Positions 1-6,213 are shown, counted from the stretch's first letter. The stretch is DNA of 8,829 nt from Methylophilaceae bacterium (GCA_947379975.1 CANCPF010000046.1:1-8829), one strand, 5' to 3'. Notes: generated from the sequence alone by a model not told the origin. Translations and numbers: made by a program.

Positions 1-183
1 TACAACTTGTCACTAGGTCAACGTCGTTCAGTAGCCGTTAAAAAAGCATTAAATTTACTGGGCGTACAAGATAAGCAAATTGAAACAGTCAGCTTTGGTG
101 AAGAAAAAGCGACAGAAGCTTGTGCTGATGAAGCTTGTTCAAAAACTAATCGTCGCGTTGATATCGCTTACGAAAACGAGTAA
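1..183 (+). CDS. pal: Pal, peptidoglycan-associated lipoprotein (3' end only)
   Basis: This is the last 60 codons of an OmpA-C-type domain protein, open at the left edge of the window and ending in TAA at 181-183. Visible family features are the helix with GQRRSVAVKKAL, the VSFGEEK strand and the closing NRRVDIAY signature that lines the peptidoglycan-binding groove. Pal is an outer-membrane lipoprotein that binds peptidoglycan and TolB, keeping the outer membrane tied to the wall during division. The lipobox lies outside the window. Two cysteines five residues apart (C41 and C46 of the visible part) sit in the loop before NRRVD and could form a disulfide in the periplasm; that is inference. 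cpoB follows after 36 bases in the same direction, which separates this gene from other OmpA-like proteins and supports the call Pal. Confidence 0.9.
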   Translation, partial: YNLSLGQRRSVAVKKALNLLGVQDKQIETVSFGEEKATEACADEACSKTNRRVDIAYENE

Positions 184-219
184 TACCTAGCAATTTTCAA
201 TAAAGACAGACTTTAAATT

Positions 220-1077
220 ATGAAGAAAAAACTGATTCTGGCTAATCTATTGTTAGCATTGCAACTTGTTTCTATGAATAGCCATGCGGCTTTGTTTGAT
301 GACAAAGAAGCGCGCAAAAAAATTCTTGAAGTAGAAGCGACTATGAATAGTCAGAATCAGCTTACCCAAGGCGATGTCATAGCCTTGAAAAAAACACAGC
401 AAGCGCTAGAGCAACGAATGTTAGATGCCGAAGCTATCACCAAAGGCCAAGGCTTGATGGATATGCAAAATCAACTGGAAACGCTTAAGCAAGAAGTTGC
501 AAGACTTAAAGGTGAGTTGGAAGTTACCAGCCATAATGTTGAAGCAACTGCGCAGCGCCAAAAAGATTTGTATGGCGATACTGATGGTCGTTTGCGTAAA
601 TTAGAAGGCAGCACAACGCCAGAAGTAGCGGCGTCAAGTAAGGTCGCTGAAGTGGTTCCAGAACCGACTGGTTCAGCCTTACCGGCTAATAATACCCAAG
701 AATACCAATTGCTAGAACTAGCTAATGGTTTATCAAAAGAAGCTAAGCATAAAGACGCTTATAACGCCTACGATAAATTCATTAGAGATTATCCCAATAG
801 TGCTTTGTCGGCAGAGGCCTTGTATGGATTAGGCACCTCACAATATGCCTTAAAAAATTACAAATCAGCCATCGCTACACAAGAAAAGTTAGTGGCGCTA
901 TATCCAAAAAGTACTAAAGTTGCTGATGCGATGATGAGTATGGCCAATAGCCAAATTCAACTTGGACTAGTACCAAATGCAAAAAAAACCTTACGCGATT
1001 TAATCAGCAACTTTCCTAATAACGACGTTACGCCTACCGCACAAAAACGCCTAAAAGCGCTTGAGGCGATTAAGTAA
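220..1077 (+). CDS. cpoB: CpoB (YbgF), Tol-Pal-associated cell division coordinator
   Basis: A 285-residue periplasmic protein. Residues 1-23 form a signal peptide (MKKK, hydrophobic core, SHA|ALF cleavage). Residues about 28-130 are rich in charged heptads (QNQLETLKQEVARLK), fitting the N-terminal trimerising coiled coil. A Pro/Ala/Ser-rich linker covers about 131-159, and TPR repeats run from about 160 to the end (EYQLLELANGLSKEAKHKDA, ALYGLGTSQYALKNYKSAIA, ADAMMSMANSQIQLGL). CpoB links the Tol-Pal machine to peptidoglycan synthesis (PBP1B/LpoB in E. coli) so that outer-membrane constriction keeps pace with septal wall growth. It lies directly after pal, as in most proteobacterial tol-pal clusters, and is probably cotranscribed with it. 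The ATG at 220 is the start that gives a proper signal peptide. Length and domain order are normal for the family. Confidence 0.93.
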   Translation: MKKKLILANLLLALQLVSMNSHAALFDDKEARKKILEVEATMNSQNQLTQGDVIALKKTQQALEQRMLDAEAITKGQGLMDMQNQLETLKQEVARLKGELEVTSHNVEATAQRQKDLYGDTDGRLRKLEGSTTPEVAASSKVAEVVPEPTGSALPANNTQEYQLLELANGLSKEAKHKDAYNAYDKFIRDYPNSALSAEALYGLGTSQYALKNYKSAIATQEKLVALYPKSTKVADAMMSMANSQIQLGLVPNAKKTLRDLISNFPNNDVTPTAQKRLKALEAIK

Positions 1078-1078
1078 A

Positions 1079-1109
1079 ATTTCTGCATGCTTTAAATTTA
1101 TGCAGAAAT
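1079..1109. repeat. Inverted repeat (10-bp stem) just after cpoB
   Basis: Arms 1079-1088 and 1100-1109 (ATTTCTGCAT / ATGCAGAAAT) are perfectly complementary around an 11-base AT-rich loop. The repeat begins two bases after the cpoB stop and has no T-run behind it. It may protect the 3' end of the mRNA or act together with the terminator that follows; its role is inferred only. Confidence 0.6.
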
Positions 1110-1121
1110 ACGTTTTAAGTT

Positions 1122-1155
1122 AAAATAGCGCCAATCACAAGTTGGCGCTATTTTT
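1122..1155 (+). terminator. Rho-independent terminator of the tol-pal operon
   Basis: A perfect 13-bp inverted repeat (1122-1134 with 1142-1154, core AGCGCC / GGCGCT, 7-base loop) ends in a run of five Ts at 1151-1155. The A-run on the other arm would also let it work on the minus strand. It separates the pal-cpoB transcript from queE. Confidence 0.85.
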
Positions 1156-1233
1156 AATTAAGTATTTCAACTAGTTAAGTTGCTTAACAATTTAAGTCAT
1201 TGAACCATTTAGGTCTCTAGTAATAAGCCGTTA

Positions 1234-1872
1234 ATGAAACTAAAAATTCACGAAATTTTCTATTCACTGCAAGGCGAATCTTCGCGCATAGGCCTGCCTA
1301 CGGTGTTTGTTCGTCTCACGGGTTGTCCTATGCGCTGCGTATATTGCGATACCGCTTATGCGTTTAGTGGTGGCAGTAATATTGAGATTTCGGATATCTT
1401 AGCCAAGGTGGCCGAGTTCGGCACCCGCTATGTCACGGTGACTGGCGGTGAGCCGCTGGCGCAAAAAGATTGTCATGTGCTGCTTAAAGATTTATGTGAT
1501 GCCGGCTACAGCGTGTCTTTAGAAACCGGCGGTGCTATAGATATTGGTCCGGTAGATAAGCGCGTTTCAGTGATTCTGGATATTAAAACGCCCGGTTCTG
1601 GTGAAGTTGAAAATAATCTGTGGACTAATCTAACGCACCTAAAACCTCAAGATGAAGTGAAATTTGTGCTGTGCAGTCGTGAAGATTACGACTGGGCAAA
1701 AACCCTGCTAAGCACGCATAAAATCAATGAAAAATGCCCGGTATTATTTTCACCAGTTTATAGTCAAGTGAATCCAACCGAGCTTGCAGAATGGGTGCTG
1801 GCTGATCGTTTGCCGGTGCGCGTCCAAGTGCAATTACATAAAATTTTGTGGGGCGAAAAGCCCGGTGTTTAG
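1234..1872 (+). CDS. queE: QueE, 7-carboxy-7-deazaguanine synthase
   Basis: A 212-residue radical SAM enzyme that rearranges 6-carboxy-5,6,7,8-tetrahydropterin to 7-carboxy-7-deazaguanine, the step before QueC in preQ0/queuosine synthesis. The N-terminus carries the QueE hallmark IHEIFYSLQGES (5-16). The 4Fe-4S cysteines are C31, C35 and C38 in GCPMRCVYCD, the plain CX3CX2C of this subfamily. The SAM-contacting TGGEP is at 70-74, and SLETGG (about 95-100) and the LDIKTPGSGE segment (about 115-124) also fit the family. Length is usual for a proteobacterial QueE. It is followed 45 bases later by queC, with which it probably forms an operon. No strong Shine-Dalgarno sequence precedes the ATG, but the start matches the family N-terminus. 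No preQ1 riboswitch is recognisable upstream. Confidence 0.95.
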   Translation: MKLKIHEIFYSLQGESSRIGLPTVFVRLTGCPMRCVYCDTAYAFSGGSNIEISDILAKVAEFGTRYVTVTGGEPLAQKDCHVLLKDLCDAGYSVSLETGGAIDIGPVDKRVSVILDIKTPGSGEVENNLWTNLTHLKPQDEVKFVLCSREDYDWAKTLLSTHKINEKCPVLFSPVYSQVNPTELAEWVLADRLPVRVQVQLHKILWGEKPGV

Positions 1873-1917
1873 ATTGAATATTCTAAATTAACGATAATTT
1901 AAAAGATGGATTAAAGT

Positions 1918-2619
1918 TTGGATTTGAGCGTGGAACATAAAGTTAAAAAAAATGCGGTGGTACTTCTCTCTGGTGGGCTAGATTCTGCCACTTGCCTTGC
2001 TATTGCTAAGTCACAGGGTTTTGATTGCTATTGCCTTAGTTTAGATTATCATCAGCGTCATATTGCGGAATTAGTTGCCGCTAAAAACGTGGCTAATATA
2101 ATGGGCGCAGTTGCGCATAAGACAGCGAATTTAGATTTATCCTTATTTGGCGGTTCAGCGCTGACCGATAATGCAATAGCGGTGCCAGAAACTGAGTCTG
2201 TCGGCATTCCTATTACCTATGTGCCAGCGCGCAACACCATTATGTTGTCATTGGCTTTAGCTTGGGCTGAAGTGTTAGAAGCGCAGGATATTTTTATCGG
2301 CGTTAATGCTTTGGATTATTCGGGCTACCCAGATTGTCGCGGCGAATATGTGCAAGCGTTTCAGGCAATGGCTAATTTAGCGACTAAAAGTGCCGTTGAA
2401 GGGCATACAATTACCATTCATGCGCCGCTGATTGATCTAACAAAAGCACAAATCGTACAATTAGGCACCAAACTAGGTGTAGATTACGCCATGACGGTAT
2501 CCTGTTATCAGGCTGATAGTAAAGGTGAGGCTTGCGGTTTGTGCGATTCTTGTCGCTTACGCCGTGAAGGATTTGCCGCGGCTGGTTTAAAAGATCCAAC
2601 GCGCTATAAAAGCAATTAA
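1918..2619 (+). CDS. queC: QueC, 7-cyano-7-deazaguanine synthase
   Basis: An ATP-dependent enzyme of 233 residues (from the longest start) that converts 7-carboxy-7-deazaguanine to preQ0. The PP-loop SGGLDS is at 18-23 (VVLLSGGLDSATCLA), YVPARNT lies in the middle and GVNALDYSGYPDCR follows. The C-terminal zinc site has C196, C206, C209 and C212 (SCYQAD...CGLCDSC). These are all expected residues, so the enzyme should be active. The start is uncertain. No ATG fits; TTG at 1918, TTG at 1924 and GTG at 1930 are in frame, and family members usually begin only a few residues before VVLLSGG, so GTG 1930 (MEHKVKKNAVV) is a fair alternative. It is downstream of queE in the same direction. The product preQ0 feeds QueF and the tRNA transglycosylase, which are not in this window. 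Confidence 0.94.
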   Translation: MDLSVEHKVKKNAVVLLSGGLDSATCLAIAKSQGFDCYCLSLDYHQRHIAELVAAKNVANIMGAVAHKTANLDLSLFGGSALTDNAIAVPETESVGIPITYVPARNTIMLSLALAWAEVLEAQDIFIGVNALDYSGYPDCRGEYVQAFQAMANLATKSAVEGHTITIHAPLIDLTKAQIVQLGTKLGVDYAMTVSCYQADSKGEACGLCDSCRLRREGFAAAGLKDPTRYKSN

Positions 2620-2737
2620 ATCGAGTAAATTTAAATTAAATTGATTTTAAATACACTGAATTTAGTTAAATATAGCGCGTAAAAATACTAGGCTTATCAA
2701 TCGATTAGATAAATATCTGGCTAAGTACATAAAGCGC

Positions 2738-2767
2738 TTGCTAAAAGCACATTAAGTAGCGTAAAAT
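2738..2767 (+). promoter_or_regulatory. Likely sigma-70 promoter of the rpsP operon
   Basis: A -35-like TTGCTA (2738-2743), an 18-base spacer and a -10-like TAAAAT (2762-2767) lie 44 bases before the rpsP start. The -10 is followed by CCGCGCC, a GC-rich discriminator of the kind found at stringently controlled ribosomal promoters, which hints at ppGpp/DksA control. The box matches were seen by eye; the regulation is inferred. Confidence 0.55.
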
Positions 2768-2810
2768 CCGCGCCTTTCTGCGATAAATTTTCAATAAAGA
2801 GAACAAGATT

Positions 2811-3314
2811 ATGGTTATTATTCGTTTAGCTCGTGGTGGCGCGAAAAAAACTCCTTTCTACAACCTAGTAGTAGCTGATTCACGCAATCGTCGTGATGGC
2901 CGCTTTATTGAGCGTGTTGGTTTTTACAACCCATCCGCCAAAGCAGGCGCTGAAGCACTACGTGTAGATCAAGAACGCGTTACATTTTGGCAAGGCCAAG
3001 GTGCTCAATTATCAGATACAGTGGCACGCTTAGTTAAGTTTCACGCTAAAGGCCCTGAGCATGCTATTGCTTCTAAAGCAAAAGATGCTGCTAAAGCAGA
3101 TGCTGCTAAAGCTAAAATTGCTGCTGTAGAAGCGGCAAAAGCTAAAGCAATTGCTGATGCTGCAAAAGCTGAAGCAGATGCTAAAGCCGCTGCGGATGCA
3201 GCTCAAGCCGCAGAAGATGCAGCCGCAGCTAAAGCTGCTGAGGCGGAAGCCGCTGCTGCAGTTGAAGTTGTTGCTGAAGAAGCGACTGCTGAAACACCAG
3301 CTGCTGAAGCTTAA
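2811..3314 (+). CDS. rpsP: Ribosomal protein bS16 with long Ala/Lys/Glu C-terminal tail
   Basis: Residues 1 to about 80 are a canonical S16 (MVIIRLARGGAKKTPFYNLVVADSRN, RDGRFIERVGFYNP, QGAQLSDTVARLV). S16 is a small-subunit assembly protein that binds the 5' domain of 16S rRNA. The whole protein has 167 residues against about 82 in E. coli. From about residue 82 on it is a low-complexity tail, first Ala/Lys-rich (ASKAKDAAKADAAKAK), then turning Ala/Glu-rich and acidic (EVVAEEATAETPAAEA). Such a tail should be helical or disordered and run off the ribosome surface. The reading frame is continuous and ends in TAA; the DNA of the tail is built of repeated GCT-AAA-GCA-like codons, suggesting growth by repeat slippage. 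AAAGAGA upstream of the ATG serves as the ribosome binding site. It is the first gene of rpsP-rimM-trmD-rplS. Confidence 0.95.
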   Translation: MVIIRLARGGAKKTPFYNLVVADSRNRRDGRFIERVGFYNPSAKAGAEALRVDQERVTFWQGQGAQLSDTVARLVKFHAKGPEHAIASKAKDAAKADAAKAKIAAVEAAKAKAIADAAKAEADAKAAADAAQAAEDAAAAKAAEAEAAAAVEVVAEEATAETPAAEA

Positions 3315-3318
3315 ATTT

Positions 3319-3373
3319 CATATTACTCAACACATATCTTTATCGGTATGTATCGTTTGAGTAATATGTTTTT
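3319..3373 (+). terminator. Terminator-like hairpin between rpsP and rimM
   Basis: A perfect 12-bp inverted repeat (3319-3330, CATATTACTCAA, with 3357-3368) encloses a smaller ACATA/TATGT stem and is followed by five Ts (3369-3373). It begins five bases after the rpsP stop and ends 18 bases before the rimM start. The stem is AT-rich, so it may terminate only partly or may stabilise the rpsP mRNA end. Either would give more S16 than RimM and TrmD. Confidence 0.7.
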
Positions 3374-3390
3374 AACGTTTTGATTAAGCT

Positions 3391-3972
3391 GTGAGCGATA
3401 TGGTAGTCATGGGGCGCATTGTTGCGCCCTACGGCGTTTTTGGCTGGCTCAAAATTGTGCCGGATACAGAAGCGTTCGATGGTTTGTTTGACTACGATAA
3501 TTGGTGGCTAGGCAAAGGTAACGACTGGCGTGAAATGGTCGTTGAAACTGCCAAAGTACACAATGACGTTATCGTAGTTAAGCTAAAAGGCATCGATGAT
3601 AGGGACGCTGCGCTGGCCTGCAAAGGTAAGCAGATTGCCATCCCTAGAGCGCAATTGCCGGAAGCAGAAGAAAACGAATATTACTGGTCAGATTTGATCG
3701 GTTTACGCGTTAAAAATCTGCAAGATATCGATTTTGGTTTAATTGTAGATGTGTTTGAAACGGGTGCAAACGATGTGATCGTTGTTAAGCCCGATGTTGT
3801 CGAACCTTCTTCTGACGAAACCATGGTTGCTGATAAAGCTCAAGTAAACAAAACAAAAGCAGATGTAAAAGAAAAGCTACAAGAAAGATTGTTGCCATTT
3901 ACTGCAGCGGTTGTGCTTGAAGTGGATATAAAAGCAAAAACAATGTTGGTCGATTGGGATGCGGATTTTTAG
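3391..3972 (+). CDS. rimM: RimM, 16S rRNA processing / 30S maturation factor
   Basis: A 193-residue assembly factor that binds S19 and helps mature the 30S head. The N-terminal beta-barrel domain (about 4-87) contains VVMGRIVAPYGVFGWLKI and LKGIDDRDAALACKG. The PRC-barrel domain (about 95-190) contains YYWSDLIGLRV, ETGANDVIVVK and the closing ERLLPF...VDWDADF. Compared with E. coli RimM, the loop between VVK (133) and ERLLPF (165) is longer by about 21 residues and is charged (EPSSDETMVADKAQVNKTKADVKEK). The start is taken as GTG 3391; ATG at 3400 or 3409 would still keep the whole domain, and no clear Shine-Dalgarno decides between them. It lies between rpsP and trmD as in most proteobacteria. 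Confidence 0.94.
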   Translation: MSDMVVMGRIVAPYGVFGWLKIVPDTEAFDGLFDYDNWWLGKGNDWREMVVETAKVHNDVIVVKLKGIDDRDAALACKGKQIAIPRAQLPEAEENEYYWSDLIGLRVKNLQDIDFGLIVDVFETGANDVIVVKPDVVEPSSDETMVADKAQVNKTKADVKEKLQERLLPFTAAVVLEVDIKAKTMLVDWDADF

Positions 3973-4021
3973 GCATGTTAGATAATTTTTAACTTGTATA
4001 AATTTACGCTTAGTTTAAATC

Positions 4022-4759
4022 ATGGCCTTTAGATTTGATGTTGTGACGTTGTTTCCTGAAATGTTTGATGCTATCAGCCAATATGGCATTACCAGCAGGG
4101 CGCTACAAAACAATATTTATGATTTGCAGTTTTGGAATCCACGTGATTTCACTACGGACAATCACAAAACAGTCGATGATAGACCTTATGGTGGTGGCCC
4201 AGGCATGGTAATGCTGGCGGAGCCCTTAGAAAAGTCTATTCATGCCGCAAAGGCAGCGCAGACAGTAAAGAATATTGAAAGTTGGGTAATCCATCTTTCG
4301 CCAGCGGGTAAGCCGCTGACGCATGAGAAAGTCATGCAGTTAAGTAAAAAACAAGGTTTAGTGCTATTAACCAGTCGATACGAAGGTGTGGATCAGAGGT
4401 TAATAGATGCAGAAGTGGATGAAGAATTGTCCATTGGTGATTACGTACTAAGTGGTGGTGAGTTACCTGCCATGGCGTTAATAGACGCAATAGTGCGGCA
4501 GTTGCCAGGCAGTTTGGGTGATAGCGATTCTGCTATTGAAGATTCATTTGTCGATGGCTTATTAGATTGCCCGCATTACACTAGACCAGAAGAATATAAT
4601 GGTGTGAAAGTGCCTGAGGTGTTAGTTTCAGGCAATCATGCAAAGATTAAACAGTGGCGTTTGAAAATGTCATTGCACAGAACTCGGGATCAACGTCCCG
4701 ATTTATTGGCCGCAAGGCCGTTGACTAAAGAAGAAGCACGGCTGCTACAGCTTGATTAA
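4022..4759 (+). CDS. trmD: TrmD, tRNA (guanine37-N1)-methyltransferase
   Basis: A 245-residue SPOUT (trefoil-knot) enzyme that transfers a methyl group from SAM to N1 of G37 in tRNAs reading CNN-type codons, which prevents +1 frameshifting. The start FDVVTLFPEMF, RPYGGGPGMVM (54-64), LSPAGKPL (92-99), SRYEGVDQR (118-126) and the knot motif IGDYVLSGGELPAM (138-151) are all present. By alignment to E. coli, the catalytic arginine and aspartate correspond to R159 and D174 (in EDSF), followed by LLDCPHYTRPE. Length is normal. The ATG follows 49 bases after rimM; the spacer holds no strong ribosome binding site. Confidence 0.97.
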   Translation: MAFRFDVVTLFPEMFDAISQYGITSRALQNNIYDLQFWNPRDFTTDNHKTVDDRPYGGGPGMVMLAEPLEKSIHAAKAAQTVKNIESWVIHLSPAGKPLTHEKVMQLSKKQGLVLLTSRYEGVDQRLIDAEVDEELSIGDYVLSGGELPAMALIDAIVRQLPGSLGDSDSAIEDSFVDGLLDCPHYTRPEEYNGVKVPEVLVSGNHAKIKQWRLKMSLHRTRDQRPDLLAARPLTKEEARLLQLD

Positions 4760-4812
4760 GTAGCAGGAACAAGCTCTTCATAACTAAAAGGAACCCGTTG
4801 CGGTTAGATTGC

Positions 4813-4841
4813 TTGGATTAAATCTAAAAGATTAAATCCAA
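4813..4841 (+). repeat. Hairpin in the rplS leader
   Basis: TTGGATT (4813-4819) pairs with AATCCAA (4835-4841), and inside a 2x2 internal loop ATCT (4822-4825) pairs with AGAT (4829-4832) around an AAA loop. The segment AGATTAAA is then repeated at about 4843-4850. It lies in the 117-base spacer between trmD and rplS with no T-run behind it, so it is more likely a leader or mRNA-stability structure than a terminator. Function unknown. Confidence 0.45.
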
Positions 4842-4876
4842 AAGATTAAAACCAAGGCGATATAAAGGATAACAAG

Positions 4877-5272
4877 ATGGCAGATATTATTAAAATGCTA
4901 GAAGAGGAAGAAATTGCCCGTTTAGGCAAATCTATTCCAACTTTTGCACCAGGCGATACCGTAGTAGTTGGCGTGAACGTAGTTGAAGGTACACGTAAAC
5001 GTGTGCAGTCATACGAAGGCGTTGTTATTGCTAAACGTAACCGTGGCTTGAACTCATCATTCATCGTACGTAAAATTTCATCTGGTGAAGGTGTAGAGCG
5101 TACGTTCCAAACTTACTCTCCGCTAATCGCTAGTATTGAAGTAAAACGTCGCGGTGATGTTCGCCGTGCAAAACTTTACTACTTACGTGAGCGTTCAGGT
5201 AAATCTGCACGTATTAAAGAAAAATTGTTCACACGTGAAAAAGAAGTAATGGCACCAGCAGCAAAAGACTAA
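4877..5272 (+). CDS. rplS: Ribosomal protein bL19
   Basis: A 131-residue large-subunit protein at the 30S-50S interface. Typical stretches are FAPGDTVVVGVNVVEGTRKRVQSYEGVVIAKRNRGLNSSFIVRKISSGEGVERTFQTYSP and VKRRGDVRRAKLYYLRERSGKSARIKEKL. It is somewhat longer than the 115-residue E. coli protein, mostly through a C-terminal addition (FTREKEVMAPAAKD), which is common in betaproteobacteria as far as I recall. AAGGA at 4865-4869 is a good ribosome binding site seven bases before ATG 4877, the best in this operon, which fits the need for more L19 than TrmD. It is the last gene of the operon and is followed by a strong terminator. Confidence 0.97.
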   Translation: MADIIKMLEEEEIARLGKSIPTFAPGDTVVVGVNVVEGTRKRVQSYEGVVIAKRNRGLNSSFIVRKISSGEGVERTFQTYSPLIASIEVKRRGDVRRAKLYYLRERSGKSARIKEKLFTREKEVMAPAAKD

Positions 5273-5311
5273 ATTTGTTGGCACTGCAACGTGCTGATAA
5301 ACTTATGCAAT

Positions 5312-5345
5312 ACCCCAACAGGTCAAAGCCTGTTGGGGTTTTTTT
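5312..5345 (+). terminator. Rho-independent terminator of the trmD operon
   Basis: An 11-bp perfect GC-rich stem (5312-5322 with 5329-5339, ACCCCAACAGG / CCTGTTGGGGT) with a 6-base loop is followed by an unbroken T-run to 5345. It lies 39 bases after the rplS stop. Confidence 0.95.
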
Positions 5346-5404
5346 ACGCCTATGGATTTCATTATGCAGTGGAATAATTTAGACGTTAATCAACCAATCT
5401 CCGC

Positions 5405-5437
5405 GAGAATCCCCTGTCTTTAGACATCGGGAGGTTT
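5405..5437 (+). mobile_element. Possible relic of an IS200/IS605-type right end
   Basis: The stretch GAGAATCCCC, the stem TGTCT-TT-AGACA (5415-5426) and the closing GGGAGG resemble the imperfect palindrome that I recall at the right end of many IS605/IS1341-group elements, which is also the 3' end of the TnpB guide-RNA scaffold (GAATCCCC-stem-GGGGAG). Here the outer stem is weakened by a TC bulge, and no tnpA or tnpB coding sequence is present on either side. If real it is a short remnant pointing toward the outer-membrane gene. It could also be a chance hairpin. Confidence 0.35.
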
Positions 5438-5439
5438 AG

Positions 5440-5455
5440 TAAGTGGTTGCACTTA
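5440..5455. repeat. Short hairpin upstream of the outer-membrane gene
   Basis: TAAGTG (5440-5445) and CACTTA (5450-5455) are perfect complements around GTTG. It sits right behind the IS-end-like motif and could be an operator dyad or part of that relic. Six-base stems of this kind also occur by chance. Confidence 0.3.
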
Positions 5456-5517
5456 TTGTTTTGGAGATTATTTAAGATGAAAATTTTACTTAATTGAAAT
5501 TTTATGAATATTCTAAA

Positions 5518-6213
5518 ATGAAAAACACACTTACTCTTTTGCTTTTAGCACTATCTGCTTCTGCTTTTGCTGAGGGTAGTAATTTTGATGGTGCTTATCT
5601 TGGTTTACATGGTGGCTATGATCATGTGTATTCGCAAGGCGCTGATTATGTTGATGGAAATCATTCAGGTTACTCATTTTCGAATGAATTAGGCCCAGGA
5701 CTACTCGGTGTTTTTGGTGGGTTCAATAAGACTTTAAGTAGCAATGTGTTAGTTGGTATTGAAGCGGAATATGAGTTCCATAAGGGGGATAGAACATCCC
5801 TTGTGAAATTCAATGGCCACCCAGATACCATAGGTGGAAATACGGTTAAAAGTGAATCAAGGGATGCTGCTTCAATTAGAGCTAAGCTTGGCTACATCTT
5901 TAATGAAAATCGCACCTTTGCTTACGTTACAGCGGGTTACGCGCTAGAAAAACTTAAGAACACTTACACTGACGTACTTGGTACAGCAGGAAATGATCCT
6001 GGGACTTCTGAAACCAACAGCAATTGGTTCAAGGGTTGGACCGCTGGTTTGGGTGTTGAACACTTTGTTAACGATAAAATCTCAATTAAGGGAGAGTATC
6101 GCCGCTCAGGTTTCAGTGATGAAACTGATAACACACCAATGTATGGTTCGATCCAGCACGTAAAGTTTGATAGTTATAACTCACTGCGGTTAGGTGTTGC
6201 TTACCACTTTTAA
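5518..6213 (+). CDS. Outer-membrane beta-barrel protein (OmpA-like/Opa-type porin family)
   Basis: From ATG 5518 the product has 231 residues. MKNTLTLLLLALSASAFA (1-18) is a clean signal peptide with cleavage AFA|EGS. The mature part has alternating aromatic/small strands typical of an eight-stranded barrel: FDGAYLGLHGGYDHVY, GLLGVFGGFNKTLSSNVLVGIEAEYEF, ASIRAKLGYIF, FAYVTAGYAL, FKGWTAGLGVEHFVNDKISIKGEYRRSGF and the last strand SLRLGVAYHF, whose terminal Phe is the usual BAM recognition signal. The ligand or function cannot be told; relatives include small porins, Opa-like and Omp25-like proteins. An in-frame TTG at 5494 would add eight residues in front of the signal peptide, so ATG is preferred. 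No clear Shine-Dalgarno precedes it, and two mini-ORFs lie just upstream. It is a single gene with its own terminator, placed between conserved genes. Confidence 0.85.
   Translation: MKNTLTLLLLALSASAFAEGSNFDGAYLGLHGGYDHVYSQGADYVDGNHSGYSFSNELGPGLLGVFGGFNKTLSSNVLVGIEAEYEFHKGDRTSLVKFNGHPDTIGGNTVKSESRDAASIRAKLGYIFNENRTFAYVTAGYALEKLKNTYTDVLGTAGNDPGTSETNSNWFKGWTAGLGVEHFVNDKISIKGEYRRSGFSDETDNTPMYGSIQHVKFDSYNSLRLGVAYHF

Noticed and set aside
1174..1188. Dyad GTTAAG-TTG-CTTAAC upstream of queE as an operator.
   Set aside because: Six-base dyads of this kind are expected by chance in this AT-rich DNA, and no promoter boxes are placed around it.
1156..1233. PreQ1 riboswitch before queE.
   Set aside because: I could not find the aptamer stem, C-rich loop and A-rich tail arrangement; only AT-rich spacer is visible.
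2411..2599. Minus-strand open frame inside queC.
   Set aside because: It lies wholly within the conserved zinc-site coding part of queC and shows no protein family features.
2599..2680. A perfect 10-bp inverted repeat: ACGCGCTATA at the end of queC and TATAGCGCGT in the spacer.
   Set aside because: The arms are 62 bases apart with no T-run; a match of this size over such a distance is about what chance gives in a window of this length.
3151..3360. A 69-residue Lys/Leu/Gln-rich frame overlapping the 3' end of rpsP.
   Set aside because: It is the shifted reading of the repetitive Ala/Lys codons of the S16 tail, with no family features.
4846..5064. Minus-strand open frame over the rplS start.
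   Set aside because: It is antisense to conserved L19 codons; the composition is explained by the complementary strand.
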